DNA of 64,000 nt, taken from NCBI GenBank assembly GCA_035626395.1, contig DASPNR010000044.1, positions 1 through 64,000 of the forward strand. Direction: 5' to 3'. The first letter of the stretch is position 1; the number at the start of each line of letters is the position of its first letter. Position numbers and translations under genes: made by a program. Shown in pieces: positions 33,919 through 42,593 of the stretch. The DNA is from Candidatus Limnocylindrales bacterium. Its GTDB lineage: Bacteria; Desulfobacterota; Binatia; UBA1149; CAITLU01. The notes beneath the pieces are model-generated. The model made no database searches and had not been told where the DNA came from. It saw only the letters and a list, made by a program, of their open reading frames with translations.

Positions 33919-36380
33919 CCCACCACCACGCTGACCAGGCGTCCTGGCACCACGACCGTCTTCTTGACGGTACGACCGCCGATCTCCGCGGCGATCTTCT
34001 CGTCGGCCAGAGCGCGGGCGACGACATCGGCCTCGGAGGCTCCTACCGATACGACCATGCGCGAGCGCACCTTGCCGTTGACCTGAATCGCCAGCTCGAC
34101 GCTATCGCGCTGCAGCGCCGCCTCGTCGTGCTCGGGCCACGGGACCTCGTCGAGCGTGGGCGAGGCGCCCAGCCGCTCCCACAGCTCACTGGTGACATGC
34201 GGCGCGAACGGTGACAGCAGCCGCAGCACGGTGGCCGTAGCGAAGCGGGTCACCGCCTCGTCGCCCGTCACGGCCGCACGGCGCTCGTAGATGGCGTTGA
34301 CGAGCTCCATGATGGCAGCCACCGCCGTATTGAAGTGCATGCGTTCGCCGATATCGCGTGTGACGCGCTTGATCGTCTCGTGCACCGTGCTGCGCAGCGC
34401 CGCGGCGTCCGCGTCGAGGCCGGCCGCACCGGGGTCCTGCCACGCGAAGCTGCCGGCATCGAAGGACAGCGCCAGGCGCCACACGCGCGTCAGGAACCGA
34501 AAGCTCCCTTCCACGCCGCGCTCGCTCCAGTCCAGGTCCTTCTCGGGAGGCGCGGCGAACATGGAGAACAAGCGGGCAGTGTCGGCGCCGTACTCGCGCA
34601 CGAGCTCGTCGGGATCGACGACGTTGCCCTTGGACTTGCTCATCTTGGCGCCGTCCTTGATGACCATGCCCTGCGTGAGCAGATTGCGGAACGGCTCGTC
34701 CAGATCGAGGTAGCCGAGGTCGCGCAGGACGCGCGTGAAGAAGCGCGAGTAGAGCAGGTGGAGCACCGCGTGCTCGACGCCGCCGATGTACTGATCGACC
34801 GGCAGCCAGCGAGCCAGCTCCTCGCGGTCGAACGGTGCGGTGGTCAGGCGCGGCGTCGTGTAGCGCAGAAAGTACCACGACGATTCCACGAACGTGTCCA
34901 TCGTGTCGGTCTCGCGCCGCGCCTCGCCGCCGCAACGCGGACAAGTCACGCAGACCCAGCTTTCCAATGCCGGCAGCGGCGAACGGCCCCCCTCGAGCAA
35001 CTCGACGTCGGTCGGCAGCACCACCGGGAGCTGCTCGGCCGGCACCGGCACGACGCCGCACGCGCCGCAGTGGATCACCGGAATCGGCGCGCCCCAGTAT
35101 CGCTGGCGCGAAATGCCCCAGTCGCGAAGCCGGTAGTTGATCTTGAACCGGCCTTTGCCGCGCTCCTGCAACCGCGCCGTGATCGCCTCGCGAGCCTGAG
35201 CGCTGGACATGCCGGTAAAATCGCCGCTGTCGACGAGGACGCCGTCCTCTTCGTGTGCGGCGTCCATGCTCTCGGCCTTCAACGTCCCTTGCGGTGACTG
35301 CACGACCACTCGCACCGGAATGCCGTACCGGCGCGCGAACTCGAAGTCGCGCTGGTCGTGCGCCGGGACCGCCATGACCGCGCCCGTGCCGTACTCCATC
35401 AGCACGAAGTTGGCGACGTAGACCGGAAGCTTCTCGCCGTTGACGGGATTGACCACGTGGCATCCGGTGAAGACGCCTTCCTTGCCCTGCGCCCTCTCGG
35501 TCGCCTCCTGGCGGCGGATGCGCTCGACGAACTCACGGACGTCCGCGCCGCGCCCACCGGCGGCGGCCATCGCCTCGACCAGCGGGTGCTCTGCCGCGAT
35601 GCTGGCGAAGGTCGCGCCAAACAGCGTGTCCGCCCGCGTCGTGAAGATGGTCAGCGTCTGGCCGAGCTCGGCCACCTCGAACTCGATCTCGGCGCCGGTG
35701 CTGCGCCCGATCCAGTTGCGCTGCATGATCCGCACCTTCTCGGGCCATCCCGTCAGCGTCTCCAATCCTTCGAGCAGCTCGTCAGCGTACGCCGTGATTC
35801 GCAGGAACCAGCCGTCCAGTTCCTTCTTCGTCACAGGCCGGTGGCCGCGCCAGCACTGATCGTCCTCGACCTGCTCGTTGGCAAGCACGGTGCCGCACTG
35901 CTCGCACCAGTTGACGACGGCCTTCTTGCGATAGGCGATCCCACGCTCGAGCATCTGCAGGAAGAAGAGCTGCTCCCATCGGTAGTACTGGGGGTGGCAG
36001 GTCGCGATCTCGCGCCGCCAGTCGTAGCTGAAGCCCATGCGTGCGAGCTGTTCGCGCATCGCATCGATGTTCTGGTAGGTCCACGTCGCCGGCTGCACCC
36101 CGCGCTGGATGGCGGCGGTTTCCGCCGGCAGCCCGAACGCGTCCCAGCCCATGGGATGCAGCACGCGGTGCCCGCGCGCCCGCAGATAACGGGCCATGAC
36201 GTCGCCGATCGTGTAGTTGCGCACGTGGCCCATGTGAATGCGGCCGGAGGGGTACGGGAACATCTCGAGCAGGTAGAAGCACTGCCCATCGCCGCGCTCG
36301 TCGAGCGCCGGCGCCTGACGCCACCGCTCCTGCCACCGCAGCTCGACTTCCTGCGGGTCGTAGCCGTCCGTCCTCTCCAT
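33915..36380 (-). CDS. leuS: leucyl-tRNA synthetase
   Basis: 821 residues. HIGH-type motif HMGH (49-52), a large editing (CP1) domain with the zinc-like cluster CGACGVVP..CVTCPRCGGEA, KMSKS (in GAKMSKSKGNVVDPDELV), the anticodon-binding domain, and a C-terminal LeuRS-specific domain with VNGKVRSRMVV. It charges and proofreads tRNA-Leu. Length is slightly under that of E. coli LeuRS (860). It starts 3 bases after the nusB stop and overlaps lptE by 4 bases. Confidence 0.97.
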   Translation of the reverse strand: MERTDGYDPQEVELRWQERWRQAPALDERGDGQCFYLLEMFPYPSGRIHMGHVRNYTIGDVMARYLRARGHRVLHPMGWDAFGLPAETAAIQRGVQPATWTYQNIDAMREQLARMGFSYDWRREIATCHPQYYRWEQLFFLQMLERGIAYRKKAVVNWCEQCGTVLANEQVEDDQCWRGHRPVTKKELDGWFLRITAYADELLEGLETLTGWPEKVRIMQRNWIGRSTGAEIEFEVAELGQTLTIFTTRADTLFGATFASIAAEHPLVEAMAAAGGRGADVREFVERIRRQEATERAQGKEGVFTGCHVVNPVNGEKLPVYVANFVLMEYGTGAVMAVPAHDQRDFEFARRYGIPVRVVVQSPQGTLKAESMDAAHEEDGVLVDSGDFTGMSSAQAREAITARLQERGKGRFKINYRLRDWGISRQRYWGAPIPVIHCGACGVVPVPAEQLPVVLPTDVELLEGGRSPLPALESWVCVTCPRCGGEARRETDTMDTFVESSWYFLRYTTPRLTTAPFDREELARWLPVDQYIGGVEHAVLHLLYSRFFTRVLRDLGYLDLDEPFRNLLTQGMVIKDGAKMSKSKGNVVDPDELVREYGADTARLFSMFAAPPEKDLDWSERGVEGSFRFLTRVWRLALSFDAGSFAWQDPGAAGLDADAAALRSTVHETIKRVTRDIGERMHFNTAVAAIMELVNAIYERRAAVTGDEAVTRFATATVLRLLSPFAPHVTSELWERLGASPTLDEVPWPEHDEAALQRDSVELAIQVNGKVRSRMVVSVGASEADVVARALADEKIAAEIGGRTVKKTVVVPGRLVSVVVG

Positions 36381-36383
36381 CGC

Positions 36384-36818
36384 TCACTTGCCTCGGATGC
36401 TGCCCTGCTCCCGCGCAATACGGTCGAGGACGCCATTGATGAAGGACGCCGCTTTTTCGTCGGAGAATCGACGTGCGATCTCCACCGCCTCGTTGATCAC
36501 CACCGGCGGCGGCGTCTCCGGAAAGGCGATCAGCTCGCCCACCGCCAGACGCAGCAGGCTCAGGTCCACGCGCGAGAGCCGGTCGAGATCCCAGTTGACC
36601 GCTGCCTCATCGATGAGCGCATCGATGCGGCTGGAATGCTGGAGGACGGCGCGCACCAGTTCCTCGGCGAACTCACGCAGCGCTCCCGTCTCGTCGGCCA
36701 CGGGGTGCGACTGCCAGAACAGCTCGAGCGCATCCTGATCCGGCTCCCCGCTGACGGCGGTCTGGTACAGGAGCTGGAGCGCCGCCTCGCGGCCCCTTCT
36801 GCGCGAAGAACGGATCAC
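36384..36818 (-). CDS. nusB: transcription antitermination factor NusB
   Basis: 144 residues, all helical: RRRGREAALQLLYQ at the start, then IDALIDEAAVNWDLDRLSRVDLSLLRLAVGEL and VVINEAVEIARRFSDEKAASFINGVLD. These are the NusB signatures. With NusE it binds boxA in rRNA leaders; a boxA-like site is seen in this window at 1051-1064. The common ribH-nusB pairing is present, with a 4-base overlap. Confidence 0.96.
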   Translation of the reverse strand: MIRSSRRRGREAALQLLYQTAVSGEPDQDALELFWQSHPVADETGALREFAEELVRAVLQHSSRIDALIDEAAVNWDLDRLSRVDLSLLRLAVGELIAFPETPPPVVINEAVEIARRFSDEKAASFINGVLDRIAREQGSIRGK

Positions 36819-37291
36819 CGGTCGTCGTCGTCGTGGAGCGACGCTGCCGAGCGGATTCGCATCAGTACCTCGAGCGTCTCGAGCACCGCAACCACCGCTT
36901 CGTAGCCCTTGTTGCCGACATCCCCGCCGGCCCGTGCCAGCGCCTGCTCCATGTCGTCGGTGGTCAGGACCCCGAAGGCGATGGGCTTGCCGGTGGCGAG
37001 GCCGGCCTGCTGGATGCCCGCCGCCGCCTGCTCGCAGACGTAGTCGAAATGCGGCGTCTCCCCGCGAATGACGGCGCCCAGGCAGACGACTGCGTCGTAA
37101 AGGTCGGATTGCGCCGCCTCCAGCGCCACCAGCGGCAGCTCGAATGCGCCGGGAACACCGAAGACATCATCGTCGGTGGTCGAAAGGCCGCGCTCGCGCA
37201 CGGCCTGCAGCGCGCCCTCGAGCAGGTTGTTGGTCACCGCACGATTGAAGCGGCTGACGACGATGGCGATGCGTGGCTGATCCGTGCTCAT
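36815..37291 (-). CDS. ribH: 6,7-dimethyl-8-ribityllumazine synthase
   Basis: 158 residues. Condenses the pyrimidine intermediate with 3,4-dihydroxy-2-butanone 4-phosphate, the penultimate riboflavin step. Signatures are IVVSRFN, the substrate loop DDDVFGVPGAFELPLVA, LGAVIRGETPHFDYVC and KPIAFGVLTTDD. It overlaps ribBA and nusB by 4 bases each, so the whole rib block is translationally coupled. Confidence 0.96.
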   Translation of the reverse strand: MSTDQPRIAIVVSRFNRAVTNNLLEGALQAVRERGLSTTDDDVFGVPGAFELPLVALEAAQSDLYDAVVCLGAVIRGETPHFDYVCEQAAAGIQQAGLATGKPIAFGVLTTDDMEQALARAGGDVGNKGYEAVVAVLETLEVLMRIRSAASLHDDDDR

Positions 37292-38556
37292 CGAGACCCT
37301 TCGTCGCTGCCCAGGCGGCTGGCATCGAGAAGATGCCCGAGCTTGCGCCGCTTGGTGCGCAGGTAGGCGATGTTGTCGTCGTGCGGCGGCGCTTCGATGG
37401 GCCGCCGTTCCACGACCTTGACGCCGTAACGTTCGAGGGCGTCGACCTTCAGCGGATTGTTGGTCAGCAGACGCACGCGCCGCACGCCGAGATCCTTGAG
37501 GATCTGAGCGGTGATGCCGTAATCGCGCAGGTCTTCACCGAACCCAAGATCGAGGTTGGCCTCCACCGTATCGCGCCCGCGGTCCTGAAGCTCGTAGGCG
37601 CGAACCTTGTTGGCCAGGCCGATGCCGCGCCCTTCCTGATGCATGTAGACGATGACCCCGCGGCCTTCGGACGAGATGGCATGAATCGCCATCCGCAGCT
37701 GGTCGCCGCAGTCGCATCGCGTCGACCCGAGCACGTCGCCCGTCAGGCATTGCGAATGGATACGCACCGTCACCGGCGCATCCCCCGACAGCTCGCCCGC
37801 CACCAGCGCCATGTGCTCGTCGCGATCGAAGTCGTTGCGGTAGACGATGGCGCGGAATGTTCCACCGAAGCCGCTCTCGATGTCGCGCTCGGCCACGCGC
37901 TCGACGACGAGCTCGGTAGCCAGACGATGGGCGACCACCGACCCGACGCGCAGCAGCGGCGCGCCAAGCTCGGAGGCCAGCTCCTCGAGCACCGCGGTGC
38001 CTGCAAGATCGCCGCTTTCTTCCAGTACCGCGCAGAGCACGGCGCAGTCGCCCTCCCCCGCCATCTCGGCCACGTCGACCGCTGCGGCCGCGGCATCGGG
38101 CCGGACCAGCACGCCGCCGCTGCGAACCTGGATCGGAAAGACGTGCCCCGGCATGACGATGTCGCCCGGGCCTGCATCGGGTTCGCTGGCGGCCAGAACC
38201 GTCACCGCCCGATCGGCCGCGGAAATGCCGGTGGTGACGCCGCGGGAAGCCTCGATCGAAGCGCCGAAGGCGTGCCCACGCAGGAACGGGCTCTCCGCGA
38301 CGAGCAGCGGAATGCCGAGCTTGCGCATGCGGCCCTCGCTCATTGCAAGGCAGATCAGGCCGCCGGCGCGCGTGGCCATCACGTTGATGGTCTCGGGGCG
38401 CGTGCGCCGTGCGCTCGCGCAAAGGTAGCCGCCGTGCTCGGGATGGCTTTCGTCGAACAGGATGACGAGAGAGCCGGCGACGAGCGCGCGCAGGGCCGCA
38501 TCGAGCTCGGCGCTCTTGACCGTCCTTGCGCGTTTCAAAGCAGCTCGCCTTCCCAT
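37288..38556 (-). CDS. ribBA: RibBA fusion: active-looking GTP cyclohydrolase II with a degenerate RibB half
   Basis: 422 residues. The C-terminal RibA domain keeps the zinc ligands (Cys270, 281, 283 in CLTGDVLGSTRCDC), HQEGRGIGL and the catalytic region, so it should open GTP for riboflavin synthesis. The N-terminal RibB domain keeps the fold (GVTTGISAADR, PGHVFP) but not the chemistry. The REnEGD block of active enzymes reads FDESHPEHGG (34-43). GHTEA reads PDAAAA (153-158). The Glu after the conserved Cys is Ala176. I infer no dihydroxybutanone-phosphate synthase activity. Start: ATG 38556, 22 bases inside ribD; a TTG at 38538 overlapping the ribD stop is an alternative. Confidence 0.9.
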   Translation of the reverse strand: MGRRAALKRARTVKSAELDAALRALVAGSLVILFDESHPEHGGYLCASARRTRPETINVMATRAGGLICLAMSEGRMRKLGIPLLVAESPFLRGHAFGASIEASRGVTTGISAADRAVTVLAASEPDAGPGDIVMPGHVFPIQVRSGGVLVRPDAAAAAVDVAEMAGEGDCAVLCAVLEESGDLAGTAVLEELASELGAPLLRVGSVVAHRLATELVVERVAERDIESGFGGTFRAIVYRNDFDRDEHMALVAGELSGDAPVTVRIHSQCLTGDVLGSTRCDCGDQLRMAIHAISSEGRGVIVYMHQEGRGIGLANKVRAYELQDRGRDTVEANLDLGFGEDLRDYGITAQILKDLGVRRVRLLTNNPLKVDALERYGVKVVERRPIEAPPHDDNIAYLRTKRRKLGHLLDASRLGSDEGSR

Positions 38557-39638
38557 AGCAGGTCCGTTCCCACGCTTTGCACCGATCGCGTTCGCAGTCG
38601 AGGCGCACGCTCGGGGTGCCGCACACCCAGCCCCGCGATCATAGCGACGCCATCGCCGCCGAGCAGTCGCGGATTGTAGAAAATGGAGAGGCGGCGCACC
38701 ACGCCCGCACGAATCGCCGAAGCCGCCAAGCTCGCGCCGCCCTCGACCAGCACTTCCATGACACCTCTTTGCGCAAGCGCAACGAGGAGCGCGCTCCATC
38801 CCCGCGTGCCGCGGCTGTCCAGACACAGAACATCGGCGCCCGCCTCCTCGAGCCTGCGCCGACGCGCGGCCGGCGTCGACGGCGACGCCACCAGCAGCGC
38901 CTTGCCGGCGCCGCGGATCACGCGGGCCTGGGGCGGCGTCTGCAGGCGCGGGTCCAGCACGACGCGCAGCGGCCGCGGCGCGCCGGCGATGCGGCAGGTA
39001 AGGCGCGGATCGTCGGCCAGCACCGTGCCGATGCCGACCAGTACAGCTTCCGCGCGCGCACGCATGTGCTGCACCATTCGCCGCGACTGCGCGCCGCTGA
39101 TCCAGCGCGATTCCCCGCCGCGGGCGGCTATGCGGCCGTCGAGGCTCGCAGCCAGCTTCAGGTGCACGAAGGGACGTCCCGTGGTCACGACGCTGTCGAA
39201 GCCGCGCACCAGCTCGCGGCATTCCTCTTCGAGGACGCCGATACGCACGTCGATCCCGGCGCGGCGCAGCCGTGCCAGCCCCTTGCCCGCCACCAACGCA
39301 TGCAGGTCGCGGCAACCGACGACCACGCGCGCGACTCCCGCCGCCACCAGCGCCTCCGCGCACGGCGGCGTACGGCCATGGTGCGCACACGGCTCGAGAG
39401 TGACGTAGGCCGTGCTGCCACTCGCGGCCGCGCGCGCTCGCGACAGGGCTTCGGCCTCGGCATGCGGCAGGCCGGCGCGGCGATGATGTCCACGCGCGAT
39501 CTCCTTGCCGTTCTTGACGAGCACGCATCCAACCGCGGGATTGGGAGCGGTCCGGCCGAGGCCGCGCGAGGCTTCCGCGATCGCCTCGCGCATCCAGTCC
39601 TCATCCGCCTGGCTGGCGGCCGGCCTCGCGCGCGTCAC
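38535..39638 (-). CDS. ribD: bifunctional riboflavin biosynthesis deaminase/reductase
   Basis: 367 residues. The N-terminal deaminase domain has zinc motifs HAEAEAL and EPCAHHGRTPPC. The C-terminal NADPH reductase domain has HLKLAASLDGRIAARGGESRWIS and EVLVEGGASLAASAI. Together they perform the two steps after GTP ring opening. Start: a GTG overlapping the nrdR stop (GTGA) with GGAGG upstream. The riboflavin synthase gene usually found after ribD is missing, since ribBA follows with a 22-base overlap. Confidence 0.95.
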   Translation of the reverse strand: MTRARPAASQADEDWMREAIAEASRGLGRTAPNPAVGCVLVKNGKEIARGHHRRAGLPHAEAEALSRARAAASGSTAYVTLEPCAHHGRTPPCAEALVAAGVARVVVGCRDLHALVAGKGLARLRRAGIDVRIGVLEEECRELVRGFDSVVTTGRPFVHLKLAASLDGRIAARGGESRWISGAQSRRMVQHMRARAEAVLVGIGTVLADDPRLTCRIAGAPRPLRVVLDPRLQTPPQARVIRGAGKALLVASPSTPAARRRRLEEAGADVLCLDSRGTRGWSALLVALAQRGVMEVLVEGGASLAASAIRAGVVRRLSIFYNPRLLGGDGVAMIAGLGVRHPERAPRLRTRSVQSVGTDLLWEGELL

Positions 39639-40117
39639 GGCTGTCCTCCGCCGCGCTCCTTCCTGCGCTCGCTGACCAGACTCTCGACCGTCTTCTGAAA
39701 CTCGCTGATGTCGCGGAAGGAGCGGTAGACGGAGGCGAAGCGCACGTAGGCCACTTCGTCGAGGCGCTTGAGGCTTTCCATCACCTGCTCGCCGACGTTC
39801 GCGCTGGCGATCTCGCGCACGCCGCGATCCTGGACCGCGCGCTCGATGGCGGCCACCGAATCGTCGATGGCGTCGGCGGACACGGGGCGCTTCTCGCACG
39901 CCTTTTGAAAGCCGGCCAGCAGCTTCTCGCGGTCCCACGCTTCGCGACGCCCGTCCTTCTTGACCACCAGCGGCATGATGACGTCCACGCGCTCGTAGGT
40001 GGTGTAGCGGCGCGCACAGGCCAGGCACTCGCGGCGGCGGCGGATGACGCTGCCATCGCCGCTCTCGCGCGAGTCGACGACGCGGTCGTCGCCGTGCTGG
40101 CAGAAGGGACACCTCAC
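39635..40117 (-). CDS. nrdR: transcriptional repressor NrdR
   Basis: 160 residues: a zinc ribbon (CPFCQHGDDRVVDSRE..RRRRECLACARRYTTYERV) followed by an ATP-cone domain (VVKKDGRREAWDREKLLAGFQKAC). It senses ATP/dATP and represses ribonucleotide reductase genes. No ribonucleotide reductase gene or NrdR-box pair was seen in the window. The start is GTG. Linkage with ribD is common in proteobacteria. Confidence 0.96.
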   Translation of the reverse strand: MRCPFCQHGDDRVVDSRESGDGSVIRRRRECLACARRYTTYERVDVIMPLVVKKDGRREAWDREKLLAGFQKACEKRPVSADAIDDSVAAIERAVQDRGVREIASANVGEQVMESLKRLDEVAYVRFASVYRSFRDISEFQKTVESLVSERRKERGGGQP

Positions 40118-40175
40118 GGTTGCGCCGCTTGACCGTGACCGGATCGGTAGCCGGGGCGATGCCTGCGATCCGTCC

Positions 40176-40191
40176 GACGCATTGGTGCGTC
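40176..40191. terminator. short hairpin between glyA and nrdR
   Basis: GACGCA, loop TTGG, TGCGTC, in the 87-base gap after the glyA start-to-stop unit and before nrdR. No U-tract follows. It could end the glyA transcript entering from the right on the minus strand; support is weak. Confidence 0.3.
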
Positions 40192-40204
40192 CGACCGCCG
40201 CACG

Positions 40205-41461
40205 TCAGGCCTGTGCGTAGCGACGCTCGGGGTAGATGGGGAAGCGGCGCCCGAGGTCGGCGACTTCCGCCGCGATCTTTTCGAGCTCGGCCGCATCTTC
40301 GGGAGCGTTCAGCGCCCGCACGATCCAAGCCGCGATCTGGCGCATCTCGGCCGCGCGCATGCCGCGCGTGGTGACGGCGGGAGTGCCGATGCGAAGCCCG
40401 GAGGTGACGAACGGCGAGCGGGTATCGAACGGAACGGCATTGCGATTGGTCGTGATGCCGGCGCGGTCGAGCAGCTCCTGCGCCTGCTTGCCGGTCACTG
40501 CCGCATCGCGCAGATCGAGCAGCATGAGGTGGTTGTCGGTGCCGCCCGAGATGAGGCGAATGCCTCCGACCTGCAGTTCCTCGGCGAGCACGCGCGCGTT
40601 GTCGACGATCGCCTGCTGGTACTCGGCGAACGAGGGCCGCAGCGCCTCACGGAACGCCACCGCCTTGGCGGCGATGATGTGCATCAGCGGACCGCCCTGG
40701 TTCCCGGGAAAGATCGACGAATCGATCTTCTTGGCGTGCTCGGCCTTGCACAGGATCAGGCCGCCGCGCGGCCCGCGCAGCGTCTTGTGCGTCGTGGTCG
40801 TGACGTAGTCGCAGTGGGGGATCGGGTCGGGGTGCAGGCCCGTCGCCACCAGCCCCGCCACGTGCGCGACGTCGGCCATCAACAAAGCGCCCGTCTCGCG
40901 CGCGATGCCGGCAAAGCTGGCGAAGTCCAGCTGGCGCGGGTAGGCGCTGTGACCGCACACGATCATCTTGGGCCGATGTTCACGCGCGAGCATGCGCACC
41001 TGATCCATGTCGATGCGATGATCCCCCTCGCGCACGCCGTAGGGGACGATCTTGAAGAAGCGGCCCGAGAAGTTGACTGGACTGCCGTGCGTGAGGTGCC
41101 CGCCGTGGGCGAGGTTCATCGCCAGGATCGTGTCGCCCGGCTCCAGCGTCGAGAAGTACACGGCCATGTTCGCCGAGGAGCCGGAGTGCGGCTGCACATT
41201 GGCGTGGTCGGCGCCGAAGAGCTTCTTGGCGCGGTCGATGGCGTGCTGCTCGACCACGTCGACGAACTCGCAGCCACCGTAGTAGCGACGTCCGGGATAG
41301 CCCTCGGCGTACTTGTTGGTCAGGATCGAGCCTGCCGCCTCGAGCACGGCCTCGCTGACGGCGTTCTCCGAAGCGATCAGCTCGATTCCGAGCTCCTGCC
41401 GTCGCCCTTCGGCGGCGATGGCGGCATAGATTTCGGGATCGGTCTGCTCGAGCGCGCTCAC
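40205..41461 (-). CDS. glyA: serine hydroxymethyltransferase
   Basis: 418 residues. Interconverts serine and glycine using THF and PLP, the main one-carbon source. Signatures: ELIASENAVSEAVLEAAGS, TNKYAEGYPGRRYYGGCE, MADVAHVAGLVA and the PLP-lysine motif TTTTHKTLRGPRGG. Start: a GTG overlapping the rpiB stop (GTGA). It fits functionally with the purU, purN, GcvR-like and folate cyclo-ligase genes in the window. Confidence 0.97.
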   Translation of the reverse strand: MSALEQTDPEIYAAIAAEGRRQELGIELIASENAVSEAVLEAAGSILTNKYAEGYPGRRYYGGCEFVDVVEQHAIDRAKKLFGADHANVQPHSGSSANMAVYFSTLEPGDTILAMNLAHGGHLTHGSPVNFSGRFFKIVPYGVREGDHRIDMDQVRMLAREHRPKMIVCGHSAYPRQLDFASFAGIARETGALLMADVAHVAGLVATGLHPDPIPHCDYVTTTTHKTLRGPRGGLILCKAEHAKKIDSSIFPGNQGGPLMHIIAAKAVAFREALRPSFAEYQQAIVDNARVLAEELQVGGIRLISGGTDNHLMLLDLRDAAVTGKQAQELLDRAGITTNRNAVPFDTRSPFVTSGLRIGTPAVTTRGMRAAEMRQIAAWIVRALNAPEDAAELEKIAAEVADLGRRFPIYPERRYAQA

Positions 41462-41937
41462 GGATTCTTCCCCTTCTGGTCCTGCAGATTTCCGGCCGTG
41501 GTGCGGCTGGCCTCTTCGATCGTGCGGATCTTGTCGACGCGGCGCTGGTGACGGCCGCCTTCGAACGCGCTGTCGAGCCACGTCTTGACGATGTCGCGGA
41601 TCAATCGCTCACCGAGCATTGCGCCGCCGAGGACGAGCACGTTGGCGTCGTTGTGCTGGCGCGACAGAGCAGCGCCGGTGACGTCGTGAACGAGAGCCGC
41701 GCGGACGCCCGGCACCTTGTTGGCGGCGATCGACATGCCGATGCCGCTGCCGCACAGCAGGATGCCCTGCTCGGCCTCGCCGTCGGCGACCGCGCGGGCC
41801 ACGCGCTCGGCGAAGTCGGGGTAGTCGACGGAGTCGGCGGTGACGGGGCCTGCGTCGACAGCGTCGATCCCACGCGCCTTCAACTCATCCAGAACGATGC
41901 TCTTGGCGGTGACGGCGGCGTGGTCGCTGGCGACCAC
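41458..41937 (-). CDS. rpiB: ribose 5-phosphate isomerase B
   Basis: 159 residues. Interconverts ribose 5-phosphate and ribulose 5-phosphate, the latter feeding riboflavin synthesis. Signatures: VASDHAAV, GILLCGSGIGMSIAANKV with the catalytic Cys, and HNDANVLVLGG. The only standard start codon after the acpP stop is the GTG at 41937, which removes the first residues (usually MKI) of the family; no strong ribosome site precedes it. The frame is open back to the acpP stop with no other ATG, GTG or TTG. Confidence 0.93.
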   Translation of the reverse strand: MVASDHAAVTAKSIVLDELKARGIDAVDAGPVTADSVDYPDFAERVARAVADGEAEQGILLCGSGIGMSIAANKVPGVRAALVHDVTGAALSRQHNDANVLVLGGAMLGERLIRDIVKTWLDSAFEGGRHQRRVDKIRTIEEASRTTAGNLQDQKGKNP

Positions 41938-41970
41938 GATCTTGTGCTGCGCGGAGGCCGTGGCGGCCTC

Positions 41971-42201
41971 CTACTTGCGACTGTCGATGTAGTCGATGAT
42001 GTCCTGAACGGTGCGGATCTTCTCGGCCTCTTCGTCCGAGATTTCCAGACCGTACTCCTCTTCCAGGGCCATGATGAGCTGGACGATGTCGAGCGAATCG
42101 GCGCCGAGATCCTCGAGAAAGGAGGAATCCGGCGTCACCTGCGACCGGTCCAGGGTCAATTGATCGCAAATGATCTCGACCACCCGCTCATGTACGGACA
42201 T
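41971..42201 (-). CDS. acpP: acyl carrier protein
   Basis: 76 residues. It carries growing fatty-acyl chains on a phosphopantetheine attached to the Ser of GADSLDIVQLIM. The remainder (LEEEYGLEISDEEAEKIRTVQDIIDYI) is typical AcpP. ATG with GGGAG upstream. The usual partners fabD, fabG and fabF are not adjacent; rpiB and glyA follow instead. It has its own putative promoter at 42239-42267. Confidence 0.95.
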   Translation of the reverse strand: MSVHERVVEIICDQLTLDRSQVTPDSSFLEDLGADSLDIVQLIMALEEEYGLEISDEEAEKIRTVQDIIDYIDSRK

Positions 42202-42238
42202 CTCTTCGACTCCCTGTGCAGCCACCGAAGGCGCGGCC

Positions 42239-42267
42239 TTCATACCCAGCCCCCCGCCGTCATGCAA
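42239..42267 (-). promoter_or_regulatory. acpP promoter
   Basis: Minus strand: TTGCAT (42262-42267), a 17-base spacer, TATGAA (42239-42244). It lies in the 160-base gap between rpmF and acpP and gives a leader of about 30 nt. Confidence 0.5.
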
Positions 42268-42361
42268 CATGGCGGCAACGGGCAAAACGCGCGGGGATCC
42301 GTGCAGATACGACGCCACTTCGGCATCGGCGCACGGCCCCGATCACGAGCGTCGAGCCGGC

Positions 42362-42544
42362 TCAGGCCTCGGCGATCTCGATGACGCGGCGACCTTTGTA
42401 GTGGCCGCAGCCGCCGCAAGCGCGGTGCGGCTGCACGCGCTCGCCGCAGTTGGCGCACTCCACCCACTGCGGGGCTGTCAGTGCGTCATGCGCGCGACGC
42501 TTGCGCTTCTTGCTGCTGGATGTTCGTCTCTTCGGAACCGGCAT
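42362..42544 (-). CDS. rpmF: 50S ribosomal protein L32
   Basis: 60 residues beginning MPVPKRRTSSSKKRKRRAHD, with a zinc ribbon CANCG..CGGCGHYKGR. ATG after AGGAGAG. It follows the YceD gene, which is the standard pairing. Confidence 0.97.
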   Translation of the reverse strand: MPVPKRRTSSSKKRKRRAHDALTAPQWVECANCGERVQPHRACGGCGHYKGRRVIEIAEA

Positions 42545-42593
42545 CTTCTCTCTCCTACTTACCTTACGCGTCTGCGGCGGACGCCGGCCCGCC

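Noticed and set aside
38535..40204. FMN riboswitch upstream of the rib genes
   Set aside because: The rib genes overlap nrdR and one another; no conserved RFN-element sequence was found.
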